NCBI RefSeq assembly: GCF_024756255.1
Contig: NZ_JANUHB010000006.1
Location: 186,001 to 250,000 of the forward strand
DNA from: Massilia agilis
Lineage (GTDB): Bacteria > Pseudomonadota > Gammaproteobacteria > Burkholderiales > Burkholderiaceae_D
Length of the DNA: 64,000 bases
Reading direction: 5' to 3'
Positions 19,267-27,196 of the stretch are shown piece by piece (the first letter of the stretch is position 1; every line of letters begins with the position of its first letter). The notes under the pieces were generated by a model. The model saw nothing but the letters and a program-made list of their open reading frames with translations, did not search any database and was not told the origin of the DNA. The position numbers and the translations under genes were made by a program.

Positions 19267-20202
19267 ATGCACAAGGTCGATGAATCCTCGCTGGGCTTTG
19301 CTGCGCCGGCGTTGTCCGCCGCGCGTTGCGAGATGTGGCTGCCGCGCGCCTCGCTGTCCACGCTCGTGCGTGCCGTGATGAGCCGCGACACGCGCGCGGT
19401 GGCGCTGGGCAGCGAACAGCGCTACAACCACCTGCCTGCCACGCCGCTGTGTTCGATCATCTGGTACTTCTCGGGCGAGGCCGAGCTGCTCGAACCCGGC
19501 TATCCCGCCGATGCCGCCAGCCCGCGCGCGCCGCTGCCCGACAGGGTCATGTTCACCGGCCCGTTCAGCCGGCCGACCGTCAGCTGGAACCCGGGGCCGG
19601 TACACGTGATGGCGCTGCTGCTGCAATCGGACGCGCTGGCGCACCTGCTCGGGATCGATCCCGGCGCCTACGTCAACCGTGTGGTTCCGGCCGCCGAGGT
19701 GTTCGATGGCGAATGGATGGCGATGTGCGCGGCGGTGCAGGCGGCGCCGGACGACGACGCGCGCGTGGCGCTGGTCGAGCAGTTCCTCGACCCGCTGTGG
19801 CAGCGGCGCCGGCCGGAGAGCTGGCTGCCGGCGCGCGCGTACGCCGACTGGACGCGCAACCTGATGATGCGGGCCGCGAACTCGGGCCTGGGACGGAGCC
19901 TGCGCCAGGTCGAGCGCCGCATCAAGCACTGGGCCGGCCTGCCGCTGCGCGAGCTGCACGGGATCAGCCGCGCCGAGCGTGTGTTCTTCGACGCGGTGGT
20001 GGCCGAGCGTTCGGGTCGGCCCAACTGGAGCGAGCTGGCCGACGGCGCCGGCTATTCGGACCAGTCGCACCTGTGCCGCCAGACGGTGCGCATCACCGGT
20101 TTTCCGCCCGAGGAGCTGCGGCGCCGCACCTTCGAGGACGAGTCGTTCTGGGCCTACCGCCTGTGGGGCATGAGCGAACAGCCGCTGCGCCGCCCCGAAT
20201 GA
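19267..20202 (+). CDS. AraC-family transcriptional regulator
   Basis: A 311-residue protein with a C-terminal double helix-turn-helix of the AraC type (about 190-290; the second motif WSELADGAGYSDQSHLCRQ is clear) and an N-terminal sensing region of about 170 residues with an RYNHLPATP segment. It is transcribed away from the ABC-LolA-barrel operon and probably controls it. A TATACT hexamer ends six bases before the ATG and no ribosome site is seen, so the mRNA may be nearly leaderless, or the true start lies a little downstream. Confidence 0.86.
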   Translation: MHKVDESSLGFAAPALSAARCEMWLPRASLSTLVRAVMSRDTRAVALGSEQRYNHLPATPLCSIIWYFSGEAELLEPGYPADAASPRAPLPDRVMFTGPFSRPTVSWNPGPVHVMALLLQSDALAHLLGIDPGAYVNRVVPAAEVFDGEWMAMCAAVQAAPDDDARVALVEQFLDPLWQRRRPESWLPARAYADWTRNLMMRAANSGLGRSLRQVERRIKHWAGLPLRELHGISRAERVFFDAVVAERSGRPNWSELADGAGYSDQSHLCRQTVRITGFPPEELRRRTFEDESFWAYRLWGMSEQPLRRPE

Positions 20203-20212
20203 ACGCGGCGGA

Positions 20213-21016
20213 TCAGAACAAGCCGTTGACCTGGGCGTAGGGTGCGGCCCCTTCGATCAGTGGCTGCGAGCAGCCATCGGCAAGAAAGCCGCTCGCCAGC
20301 TCGGCGGTGCGCGCCCACAGCTGCTGCGGCAGCCATGAACCGGCGCTGACGCGGCGCACGCCCAGCGCACCCAGTTCGCCCACCGGCGGCAGGCCCGGCC
20401 ACGCGATGACGTTCAGGCGCAGGCGCGTGCCGGCGGCGATGGCGCGGATCTCCTCGCGATCGACAACGCCCAACACGAACAGGCCGTCCGCGCCCGCGCT
20501 GGCGTAGCGCCGCGCGCGATCGAGCGTCTCTTCCACCCGTACCTGCGGTTCGACCAGGCCGCGCGCGTACACGTCGGTGCGCACGTTGATGTACAGCCGC
20601 ACGCCAAGCCGGTCCGCCACCGCGCGCGCCTGCTCGATCTTTTGGCACAGCAGGTCCGGCGGTCCGGCGCCGTCCTGGATGTTGATGCCGACCGCGCCGG
20701 CGGCGATGAAGCGCGCCACGTGCCCGCCCACCTGGCGCGGGTCGTCCGCGTAGCCGCCTTCGATGTCCACCGACAGCGGCACCGTGAGCACGCGCGCGAT
20801 GCGCTCGACGGCAGCGATGTGCTGCTCGAGCGGCAGCACATCGCCATCGCGGTAGCCGAGCGACCAGGCCACGCCCGCGCTGGTGGTGGCAATCGCTTGC
20901 GCGCCCAGGTGTTCGACCAGGCGCGCGCTGCTGGCGTCCCAGGCGTTGGGCAGGCGCAGCGGCTCGGGCTGGCCGTGCAGGTGGTGGAAGGCGAGGGCGT
21001 GCTGTGCGTTGTCCAT
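20213..21016 (-). CDS. Isocitrate lyase/PEP mutase-family protein
   Basis: A 267-residue TIM-barrel enzyme of the PEP mutase/isocitrate lyase superfamily: the early NAWDASSARLVEHLGAQAIAT block, the metal-binding VDIEGGY (Asp/Glu), GAVGINIQDG, and INVRTDVYARG. Known members cleave or form C-C or P-C bonds next to a carboxylate, for example 2-methylisocitrate or oxaloacetate. The catalytic KxxC-loop of isocitrate lyase is not visible, so the reaction is open. Start ATG 21016 has AGGAGG seven bases upstream. The divergent LysR regulator at 21110 is the likely regulator. Confidence 0.85.
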   Translation of the reverse strand: MDNAQHALAFHHLHGQPEPLRLPNAWDASSARLVEHLGAQAIATTSAGVAWSLGYRDGDVLPLEQHIAAVERIARVLTVPLSVDIEGGYADDPRQVGGHVARFIAAGAVGINIQDGAGPPDLLCQKIEQARAVADRLGVRLYINVRTDVYARGLVEPQVRVEETLDRARRYASAGADGLFVLGVVDREEIRAIAAGTRLRLNVIAWPGLPPVGELGALGVRRVSAGSWLPQQLWARTAELASGFLADGCSQPLIEGAAPYAQVNGLF

Positions 21017-21109
21017 GTGTTCCTCCTGTAAAGAGAAGCACATGTTAATAATCCCGATTTGCATTGATAATAGCTTGGAAAGCAAGACATTCATTCACAG
21101 GAGGACCGA

Positions 21110-22009
21110 ATGCAGGAGCCATCGCTGGCGCTGGTGCGCGCCTTCGTCACCGTGGCCAGGCACCAGAGCTTTGCCAGGGCGGCGCGCGAGCTGGGGATGA
21201 CGCCGTCGTCGGTGAGCCGGCTGGTCAAGCAGCTCGAGGCGGCGCTGGGCATCGTGCTCATCAACCGCACCACGCGCGCGATGTCGCTCACCGAGGCCGG
21301 GCAGCGCTACTACGCCGACTGCGCGGCCGGTTTCGAACAGCTGCGCGGGGCCTGGGAGCGGCTGCGCGACGAACACGAGCTGCCGCAGGGGATGCTGCGC
21401 CTGTCGGTGCCGCTGGTGTTCGGACGCACCCACGTGGTGCCGCACCTGTCCGGGTTCATGCGCGCCTACCCGCAGATCGAGATCGACCTGATTCAAACCG
21501 ACCGCTATGTCGATATCGTCGGCGAAGGCGTGACGCTGGCGATCCGCATCGGCCGCCTCGAGGACTCGACCCTGGTCGCCAAGAAGCTGCTGCCGAACCG
21601 GCGCATTCTGGTGGCCGCGCCCGCGTACCTGCAGCGGCATGGCGAACCGGCGAGCGTGGACGATCTGGCTCGGCACGATTGCCTGGTCTCGACCGCAAGC
21701 CACGACGGCGAGGCCTGGCGCCTGGTTGGCCCGGAGGGGGAGCGGCTGGTGCGCCCGCGTCCGCGTGCGCGGGCCGACAACGGCGACGCGGTACGCCAGC
21801 TGGCGGTGGATGGGCATGGCATCGCCTTCCACTCGGCGGTGACGATGGCGCCGTCGATCCGCGCCGGGGAGCTGGTGCAGGTGCTGCCTGCGTGGTCCGG
21901 GCGCGAGACCGGCGTGTACGCGGTCTATCCGGCGCGCGCGCTGGGGCCCGTTGCGCGCAGCTTCCTTGCGTACCTGATGGCGCGCTGGGCCGAGGATGGC
22001 ACTGCCTAG
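21110..22009 (+). CDS. LysR-family transcriptional regulator
   Basis: A 299-residue LysR protein: N-terminal winged helix (about 5-65; FARAARELGMTPSSVSRLVKQLEAALG) and a C-terminal periplasmic-binding-like effector domain of the DNA-binding transcriptional activator type often seen beside dehydrogenases. ATG 21110 has AGGAGG five bases upstream. It is divergent from the PEP mutase-like gene across 93 bases, which contain AT-rich stretches suited to LysR binding. Its end overlaps the convergent LprI-like gene by four bases. Confidence 0.93.
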   Translation: MQEPSLALVRAFVTVARHQSFARAARELGMTPSSVSRLVKQLEAALGIVLINRTTRAMSLTEAGQRYYADCAAGFEQLRGAWERLRDEHELPQGMLRLSVPLVFGRTHVVPHLSGFMRAYPQIEIDLIQTDRYVDIVGEGVTLAIRIGRLEDSTLVAKKLLPNRRILVAAPAYLQRHGEPASVDDLARHDCLVSTASHDGEAWRLVGPEGERLVRPRPRARADNGDAVRQLAVDGHGIAFHSAVTMAPSIRAGELVQVLPAWSGRETGVYAVYPARALGPVARSFLAYLMARWAEDGTA

Positions 22010-23034
22010 CGGCCTTCGGCCGCCGCTTCCAGCTCGTCCAGCTGGCGGATGCGGCGGCTGGTGAGCAGCGCGCGCCAGCCGGAGGCCGGCACGTCCGGGT
22101 ACTTGATCGAGCCGAACAGCTCCATCGCGTCGCGGTAGGCGAGCCAGGCACGCTGGGTCTTCTCGACCCCTGACTTGCGGATCGAGCCGAGGTAGGAGTC
22201 CGGGCCCGGCACGGCCTGCATGAACTGCTGGTACAACTGGTTCATCTTGTCGTCCAGCGCCTTGTATTCGCCCTCGCTAAAGCGTGGCGTCTTCCCGCGC
22301 TGGAATTCGGACAGGTCCTCGTTGAAGCGGTCCAGCTCCGCGCTCAGGGCCTCGGCGCGCAGGCGCGCGCGGGCCAGGCTGCCCTGGTCGGTCTCGTAGT
22401 CGCCGCGATGCTCGGCAAAGTGCTGCATCGCCTCGCGCACCATGTCCAGCCCGACGCGTTCCTTCGGCGTCCACGCGCGCGTGAGCGCGGCCAGGTCGTC
22501 GTTGCGCAGGCGGTCGCCCTGGCGCTCGCGCGCGGCGGCGCAGAAGTCGCGCAGGGCCGGGCCGGCGTCGTCGCACTGGTCGAACACGGTGCGCGTGTCG
22601 CGCCGCTTCAGGCGCGCGAGCCGGTTGCGCAGCTCGGACGGCGTGGATGGCATGGCGCACGCGTACTTCATCGCCAGCCCCAGGTTGGGCGCCACGCCCG
22701 AGCCGTTCGCATACAACATCATCAGCACCGCGCTGTCGCCGGTGCGAAAGGCGCATTCGCGCACCTTGTCCCAGTCGGCGTCGCCGGGCCGGTGCATCGC
22801 GCGGGTGTCGTAGTACAGCGCGGCGGCGTCGCAGCGCGCCGGTCCGCCTGCACGCGCCAGGTCGCCCGGCGGCGGGCGCAGGTAGCGCACCTGCTGGCAT
22901 TGCAGGCCGGGTTCGGTGGCGGCGCCCTTGTGCGTCGCCGCAGGATGGTTCGCGGCCCAGGCATCAGCCGCGAGCAGCGCCGCGGGGACCATCGCCAGGC
23001 GCAGCACGCGCAGCAGGGTTGAAGTCGTGGCCAT
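22006..23034 (-). CDS. Secreted protein with LprI-like (DUF1311) C-terminal domain
   Basis: A 342-residue protein with a signal peptide (about 1-28, AWA/ANH). The C-terminal part (about 265-325) has the LprI/DUF1311 pattern LDDKMNQLYQQFM followed by QRAWLAYRDAMELF, seen in lysozyme inhibitor LprI-like domains. The middle (about 65-200) is rich in paired cysteines and contains a Sel1-like segment (YANGSGVAPNLGLAMKYACAM). ATG 23034 has GAGGAGG seven bases upstream and gives the signal peptide. A role in the periplasm against lysozyme-like attack is a family-based guess; many DUF1311 proteins are uncharacterised. Confidence 0.75.
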   Translation of the reverse strand: MATTSTLLRVLRLAMVPAALLAADAWAANHPAATHKGAATEPGLQCQQVRYLRPPPGDLARAGGPARCDAAALYYDTRAMHRPGDADWDKVRECAFRTGDSAVLMMLYANGSGVAPNLGLAMKYACAMPSTPSELRNRLARLKRRDTRTVFDQCDDAGPALRDFCAAARERQGDRLRNDDLAALTRAWTPKERVGLDMVREAMQHFAEHRGDYETDQGSLARARLRAEALSAELDRFNEDLSEFQRGKTPRFSEGEYKALDDKMNQLYQQFMQAVPGPDSYLGSIRKSGVEKTQRAWLAYRDAMELFGSIKYPDVPASGWRALLTSRRIRQLDELEAAAEGR

Positions 23035-23256
23035 CGCCCACCTCCTCATTTGCTTCTCGAATGCAGTTAGTTTCCGAACGGAAGATTCAAACCTAAACCA
23101 GGCCGGTCCTGGCTGAGGTGACGTGGCGCAATTTCTCCGCATGTTGTGTGTTCAAAATCAAGTGCTGCAAGCTTCGCAATGCACGCAAATTTTTTTCCGC
23201 TAGGCAAAGCAGACGGCGGAAAAACTCTTTAAAATTCCTCTCGTAAATTATTCCTG
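23035..23256. other. AT-rich intergenic region before an orphan terminator
   Basis: The 334 bases between the LprI-like gene and the MFS gene hold no supported protein. This part is markedly poorer in G+C than its neighbours, with a run of seven T near 23191 and a TTTAAAAT segment near 23229 that could be a rightward -10. It leads into the hairpin at 23257, so a short RNA or a leader could start here. Confidence 0.35.
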
Positions 23257-23290
23257 ACGCCAACCACTTCGGTTGGCGTTTCGCATTTTT
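23257..23290 (+). terminator. Orphan Rho-independent terminator upstream of the MFS gene
   Basis: A perfect 9-bp stem (ACGCCAACC, 23257-23265, with GGTTGGCGT, 23271-23279) closes ACTTC and is followed by TTCGCATTTTT. No gene reads into it rightwards, because both flanking genes on the left converge before it. It would therefore end a small RNA or act as an attenuator about 80 bases before the MFS start. Confidence 0.7.
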
Positions 23291-23368
23291 AGGCCCTGTT
23301 AGCAGTTCTTTACTGAAAGAAGTTGAACGTCCTGCCTCGCAGGCCCGCCCAACCGACCACCCGGAACA

Positions 23369-24526
23369 ATGCAAACTCCTGTCTCCACCCAACGCTTTTC
23401 GCTTACCCAAGTACAAGTCCAAAGTTTCGCCCTGCCCCTGCTGTTCGCCCTGTTCGGGCTGATCATGGGATCGTGGGCGGGCCGCATCCCGGCGCTGGCC
23501 GCCGGCGTGCACGTGTCGCACGCCGCGCTGTCGATGGTGCTGCTGTGCGGCGGCCTGGGCGCCGTCGTGTCCTACCCGATTTCGTCCTGGCTGATGGGCA
23601 ACTACGGCGCCCGCAAGACGCTGCTGGTGTCGGGCCTGGCGCTGCTGGCCGACCTGGTTTCGATCGGCATGGCGCCGACCGTGCCGCGCCTGATGCTGGC
23701 GGTACTGATGCTCGGCATTACCGCCTCGACCTTCGACGTGGCCGTCAACTCGGCCGCCACGCGGCGCGAAAAGCAGACCGGCAAGTCGGAACTGTCCCGG
23801 CTGCACGGCCTGGGCTGCGCCGGCGGCCTGGCGGGCGCGACCCTGGGCAGCCTGATGGCGAGCCTGCACATTGCCCCGGCCACCCACTTCGTCATGCTGG
23901 CCGGTCCCCTGGCCCTGGTGCTGTGGGGCGCCTGCCAGATGCTGGACATCGACGATGCCGCCGAACACGTCGAAAAGAAGAAATTCGCGCTGCCGCGCGG
24001 CCCGCTGGCGCTGCTTGGCGCGATCGGTTTCCTCGGCTCGATGGCCGAAGGCAGTATTGCCGACTGGAGCGGCGTGTTCCTGCGCGAACACTTCCACGCC
24101 ACCGACGGCCTGGCCCCGCTGGCCCTGTCGTCGTTCTCGGTGATGATGCTCGCCTCGCGCATGTTCGGTGACCGCCTGAAGGCGCGCTATGGCGCCAAGC
24201 CGCTGGTCAGCGGCGGTGCGATGCTCGGCGCGGCCGGCCTGTTCTTCGCCGTGCTCTCGCCCAACGCGTTCTGCGCGCTGTTTGGCTTTGCCGTGGCCGG
24301 CCTGGGCCTGTCGCTGGTGTTTCCGTTCGTGTTCTCGGCCGCCGGCGCGCAGGGGCCGATGGCGCTGGCCGGCGTGGCCAGCATGGCCTACACCGGCAGC
24401 CTGATGGGGCCGCCTGCGATCGGCGCCATCGCCCAGGGCCTGGGCATGCAGGCCGCGATTGCGTGGATCGGCGCGCTGGCGCTGGCCATCGCCTGGGTTG
24501 CCAACCGGGCGCGCCTGCTCAAGTAA
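23369..24526 (+). CDS. MFS transporter, YbjJ-like
   Basis: A 385-residue, 12-helix major facilitator. The LFGLIMGSWAGRIPALAAGVH beginning and the FDVAVNSAATRREKQTG loop between helices resemble the YbjJ-like MFS group. No substrate can be assigned. ATG 23369 has only a weak ribosome site (GGAAC). A terminator-like hairpin lies about 80 bases upstream, so expression may be attenuated. It ends 20 bases before a hairpin shared with the convergent AraC gene. Confidence 0.88.
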   Translation: MQTPVSTQRFSLTQVQVQSFALPLLFALFGLIMGSWAGRIPALAAGVHVSHAALSMVLLCGGLGAVVSYPISSWLMGNYGARKTLLVSGLALLADLVSIGMAPTVPRLMLAVLMLGITASTFDVAVNSAATRREKQTGKSELSRLHGLGCAGGLAGATLGSLMASLHIAPATHFVMLAGPLALVLWGACQMLDIDDAAEHVEKKKFALPRGPLALLGAIGFLGSMAEGSIADWSGVFLREHFHATDGLAPLALSSFSVMMLASRMFGDRLKARYGAKPLVSGGAMLGAAGLFFAVLSPNAFCALFGFAVAGLGLSLVFPFVFSAAGAQGPMALAGVASMAYTGSLMGPPAIGAIAQGLGMQAAIAWIGALALAIAWVANRARLLK

Positions 24527-24546
24527 GCGCGACTGATCTGGCTGCA

Positions 24547-24566
24547 GCGGCGCCTTCGGGCGCCGC
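24547..24566. terminator. Bidirectional hairpin between MFS and AraC genes
   Basis: A perfect 8-bp GC stem (GCGGCGCC / GGCGCCGC) closes a TTCG tetraloop. It lies between two convergent genes. A T tract is lacking on either side, so it may work as a weak or factor-assisted terminator. Confidence 0.5.
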
Positions 24567-24573
24567 AGTGCGT

Positions 24574-25395
24574 TTACGCCCGCGCCGCGTGCAGCCACTG
24601 GCGCGGCGATACTCCGACAGAAGCCGTGAAGGCGCGCGTGAAGGCGGCCGGGCTGGCGTAACCGGCCTCGGCGCTCGCGGTTTTGACCGGCATGCCGCGC
24701 AGCAGCAGGTGTTGCGCGAGCGTGATGCGCCAGCGGGTCAGGTACTCGCCAGGCGGCAAGCCCACCACGTTGCGGAAGTGCTCGGTGAAACGCGCGCGCG
24801 ACATGCAGGCCACCCTGGCCAGCCCTTCGAGCTGCCACGGCTCGTGCGCGCGGGTGTGGATCGCCTCCAGCGCCAGGGCAAGCTGGCGGTCCGCCAGGCC
24901 AGCGAGCAGGCCGACCGGCAACTGGCCGCTCTCGAACTGGTGGCGCATCACCTGGATCATCAGCACGTCGCACAGGCGGTCCAGGATCACGTCGCGGCCC
25001 TGGCTCTGGTTCGCTTCGGCAAACAGCAGGAACAGCGTCTGGCGCAGGGTGCCGCCCTCGCGCAGCGGCAGGCAGATGCAGTCGGGCAGCATCCGGGCGA
25101 GCAGGTTGCGGGCGCCGTCCTCGAACGCGATGGTGGCGCACAGCAAGGCCGCCGTGTGACCGTTCGGCACCGCCAGCCGGTGGCTGCTGCCGCGCGGGTA
25201 AAGTACCATTGCCGGCTCGTCCACCCGGAAGCTGGCGCCGTCGGGGCTGGAGAAATCGACAGGGCCGGCACGCACCAGGTGCAGGTGGCCCACCTTGCCG
25301 TCCTGGACGAAATCGGTCGCGTCGCAGAAGCTTCCATTGAAAAACACGCGCGCGTTGAACGAATAGCGGCCGACCAGCGATGAGATTTTGTCCAT
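24574..25395 (-). CDS. AraC-family regulator with cupin sensor domain
   Basis: A protein of 273 residues from ATG 25395 (a longer start at 25455 adds 20 residues without better ribosome signals). The N-terminal half is an AraC cupin-type sensor (HLHLVRAGPVDFSSPDG; the PRGSSHRL segment is typical of cupin_6). The C-terminal 100 residues hold two helix-turn-helix motifs (LARVACMSRARFTEHFRN; SAEAGYASPAAFTRAF). It stands between an MFS gene (convergent) and a chemoreceptor gene (divergent) and could control either. Confidence 0.88.
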   Translation of the reverse strand: MDKISSLVGRYSFNARVFFNGSFCDATDFVQDGKVGHLHLVRAGPVDFSSPDGASFRVDEPAMVLYPRGSSHRLAVPNGHTAALLCATIAFEDGARNLLARMLPDCICLPLREGGTLRQTLFLLFAEANQSQGRDVILDRLCDVLMIQVMRHQFESGQLPVGLLAGLADRQLALALEAIHTRAHEPWQLEGLARVACMSRARFTEHFRNVVGLPPGEYLTRWRITLAQHLLLRGMPVKTASAEAGYASPAAFTRAFTASVGVSPRQWLHAARA

Positions 25396-25519
25396 GTGCA
25401 CTTTGCGACTGTTGAGCATTATTTCTGGATGATCTGCAAAGTTTCCAGATAGCAATCTCTACAGAGGGCACTGACAATACAGCATTTTTCAGATGACTGT
25501 ATAACAGGAGCACCAAAGC

Positions 25520-27196
25520 ATGAGACATACCAGCATCAAGCACGTGATCTTGGCGACCGTCACCTTGCTGGTGGTGATGATGGTCGCGGTCGGCGCGGTC
25601 GGCTTGGGCATGACCAACCATGCGGTCGGTTTGCTGGAGGGCGTGTCGCTGCGCGATGCGCGCCAGCAGGCCATGATCGGCAACATCATGCTGCGCGCCG
25701 AAGTGAACCGCAGCCAGATCCTGCAGGCACTACAGCACCACCCGGACACCAAGTACGCCAGCCTGCACGACCATCCGCTGGCCGTGCATTTCGCGGCGAT
25801 CGACGCGAATACCGCCGAGCTGCGCAAGGCCTGGGACGGGTTCGCCGCATCGCTGCAGACGGCGCAGGGCAAGGCCGGCGCTCGCGCATGGTACGCGGAC
25901 AGCGCTGGGCTGGGGATCGACAGCGTGGCCGCCGCCGAGGCGGCGTTGCAGCGCGGCGACTGGGACGGCGCCGAACACATCCTGATTACGAAGATCAATC
26001 CCGGCTACAAGAACGGCCAGCAGGCCTACCAGCGCCTGCAGCAGTTGCTGGCCGAGCGCGGCCGCGCCAACAGCGCCCAGGCGCACAAGGACATTGCGGA
26101 GCAAGACCTGTGGATGGCGGCGCTGATCGTGCTCGGCGGGCTGCTCGGCTGCGGCGCCGCGGTGTTCTTGCTGCGTAGCATTTTCCGTCCGCTCAACGAG
26201 GCGGTGGCGGCGGCGCGGCGGGTGGCCCAGGGCGATCTGTCGGGCACGATTGCGCCAGGTTCGCATAACGAGTTCGGCCAGTTGCTGGCCGCACTGGCGG
26301 AGATGAACGCGGCACTCGCCCGCATCGTCGGCGAAGTACGCGAAGGCACTAACGCCATTGCATCCGGTTCAACTCAGATCGCGGCTGGCAACATGGACTT
26401 GTCGGCGCGCACCGAGCAGCAGGCCAGCGCGCTGGAGGAGACCGCCGCCTCGGTCGAGCAGCTCACCTCCACCGTCCGCCAGAACGCCGACAACGCGCGC
26501 CAGGCCAATGCGCTGGCGGCCACCGCATCGGGCGTGGCCGAGCGCGGCGGCGCGGTGGTGGCCGAGGTAGTGGGCACGATGGGCGCGATCAACGACTCGG
26601 CGCGCAGGATCGTGGACATCATTTCCGTGATCGACGGCATTGCGTTCCAGACCAACATCCTTGCGCTGAACGCGGCGGTCGAGGCGGCACGCGCGGGTGA
26701 GCAGGGGCGCGGGTTTGCCGTGGTTGCGGCCGAGGTGCGCAACCTGGCCCAGCGCGCGGCCAGCGCGGCTGGCGAAATCAAGGGCCTGATCACCGATTCG
26801 GTGGCCAAGGTCGACAGCGGCACCAAACTGGTGGACGAAGCCGGCGCCACGATGAAGGAGATCGTGGCCAGCATCCGCCAGGTGGCCGACATCATGGCCG
26901 AGATCAGCGCGGCCAGCATGGAGCAGACTTCGGGCATCGAACAAATCCACCAGGCGGTCGGCCAGCTGGACGAGGCCACCCAGCGCAACGCCGGCCTGGT
27001 CGAGGAGGCGGCCGGCGCGGCGCAGTCGCTGCAGGACCGCGCCGCGGCGCTGGCCCGCCTCGTTGCCCGGTTCCGGCTCGACGCGTCGGCGCAACGCCCG
27101 GCGCCGGCGCGCGCACAGCCAGCGCGCACCGCGGCACGGTTCGGCCAGCCGCGCCTTGCCGTGCAGGGCGCCGCCAGCGACCCGCAGGCGTATTAG
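25520..27196 (+). CDS. Methyl-accepting chemotaxis protein
   Basis: A 558-residue chemoreceptor with transmembrane helix 1 (about 8-31), a periplasmic four-helix-bundle sensor (about 32-190), helix 2 (about 193-216), a HAMP domain and a long cytoplasmic signalling coiled coil. The hairpin tip DGIAFQTNILALNAAVEAAR is conserved and interacts with CheA/CheW. The C-terminal tail is Pro/Ala/Arg-rich and lacks the CheR-binding NWETF pentapeptide. ATG 25520 has ACAGGAG about eight bases upstream. The stop overlaps the convergent GH2 gene by four bases. Ligand unknown. Confidence 0.95.
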   Translation: MRHTSIKHVILATVTLLVVMMVAVGAVGLGMTNHAVGLLEGVSLRDARQQAMIGNIMLRAEVNRSQILQALQHHPDTKYASLHDHPLAVHFAAIDANTAELRKAWDGFAASLQTAQGKAGARAWYADSAGLGIDSVAAAEAALQRGDWDGAEHILITKINPGYKNGQQAYQRLQQLLAERGRANSAQAHKDIAEQDLWMAALIVLGGLLGCGAAVFLLRSIFRPLNEAVAAARRVAQGDLSGTIAPGSHNEFGQLLAALAEMNAALARIVGEVREGTNAIASGSTQIAAGNMDLSARTEQQASALEETAASVEQLTSTVRQNADNARQANALAATASGVAERGGAVVAEVVGTMGAINDSARRIVDIISVIDGIAFQTNILALNAAVEAARAGEQGRGFAVVAAEVRNLAQRAASAAGEIKGLITDSVAKVDSGTKLVDEAGATMKEIVASIRQVADIMAEISAASMEQTSGIEQIHQAVGQLDEATQRNAGLVEEAAGAAQSLQDRAAALARLVARFRLDASAQRPAPARAQPARTAARFGQPRLAVQGAASDPQAY

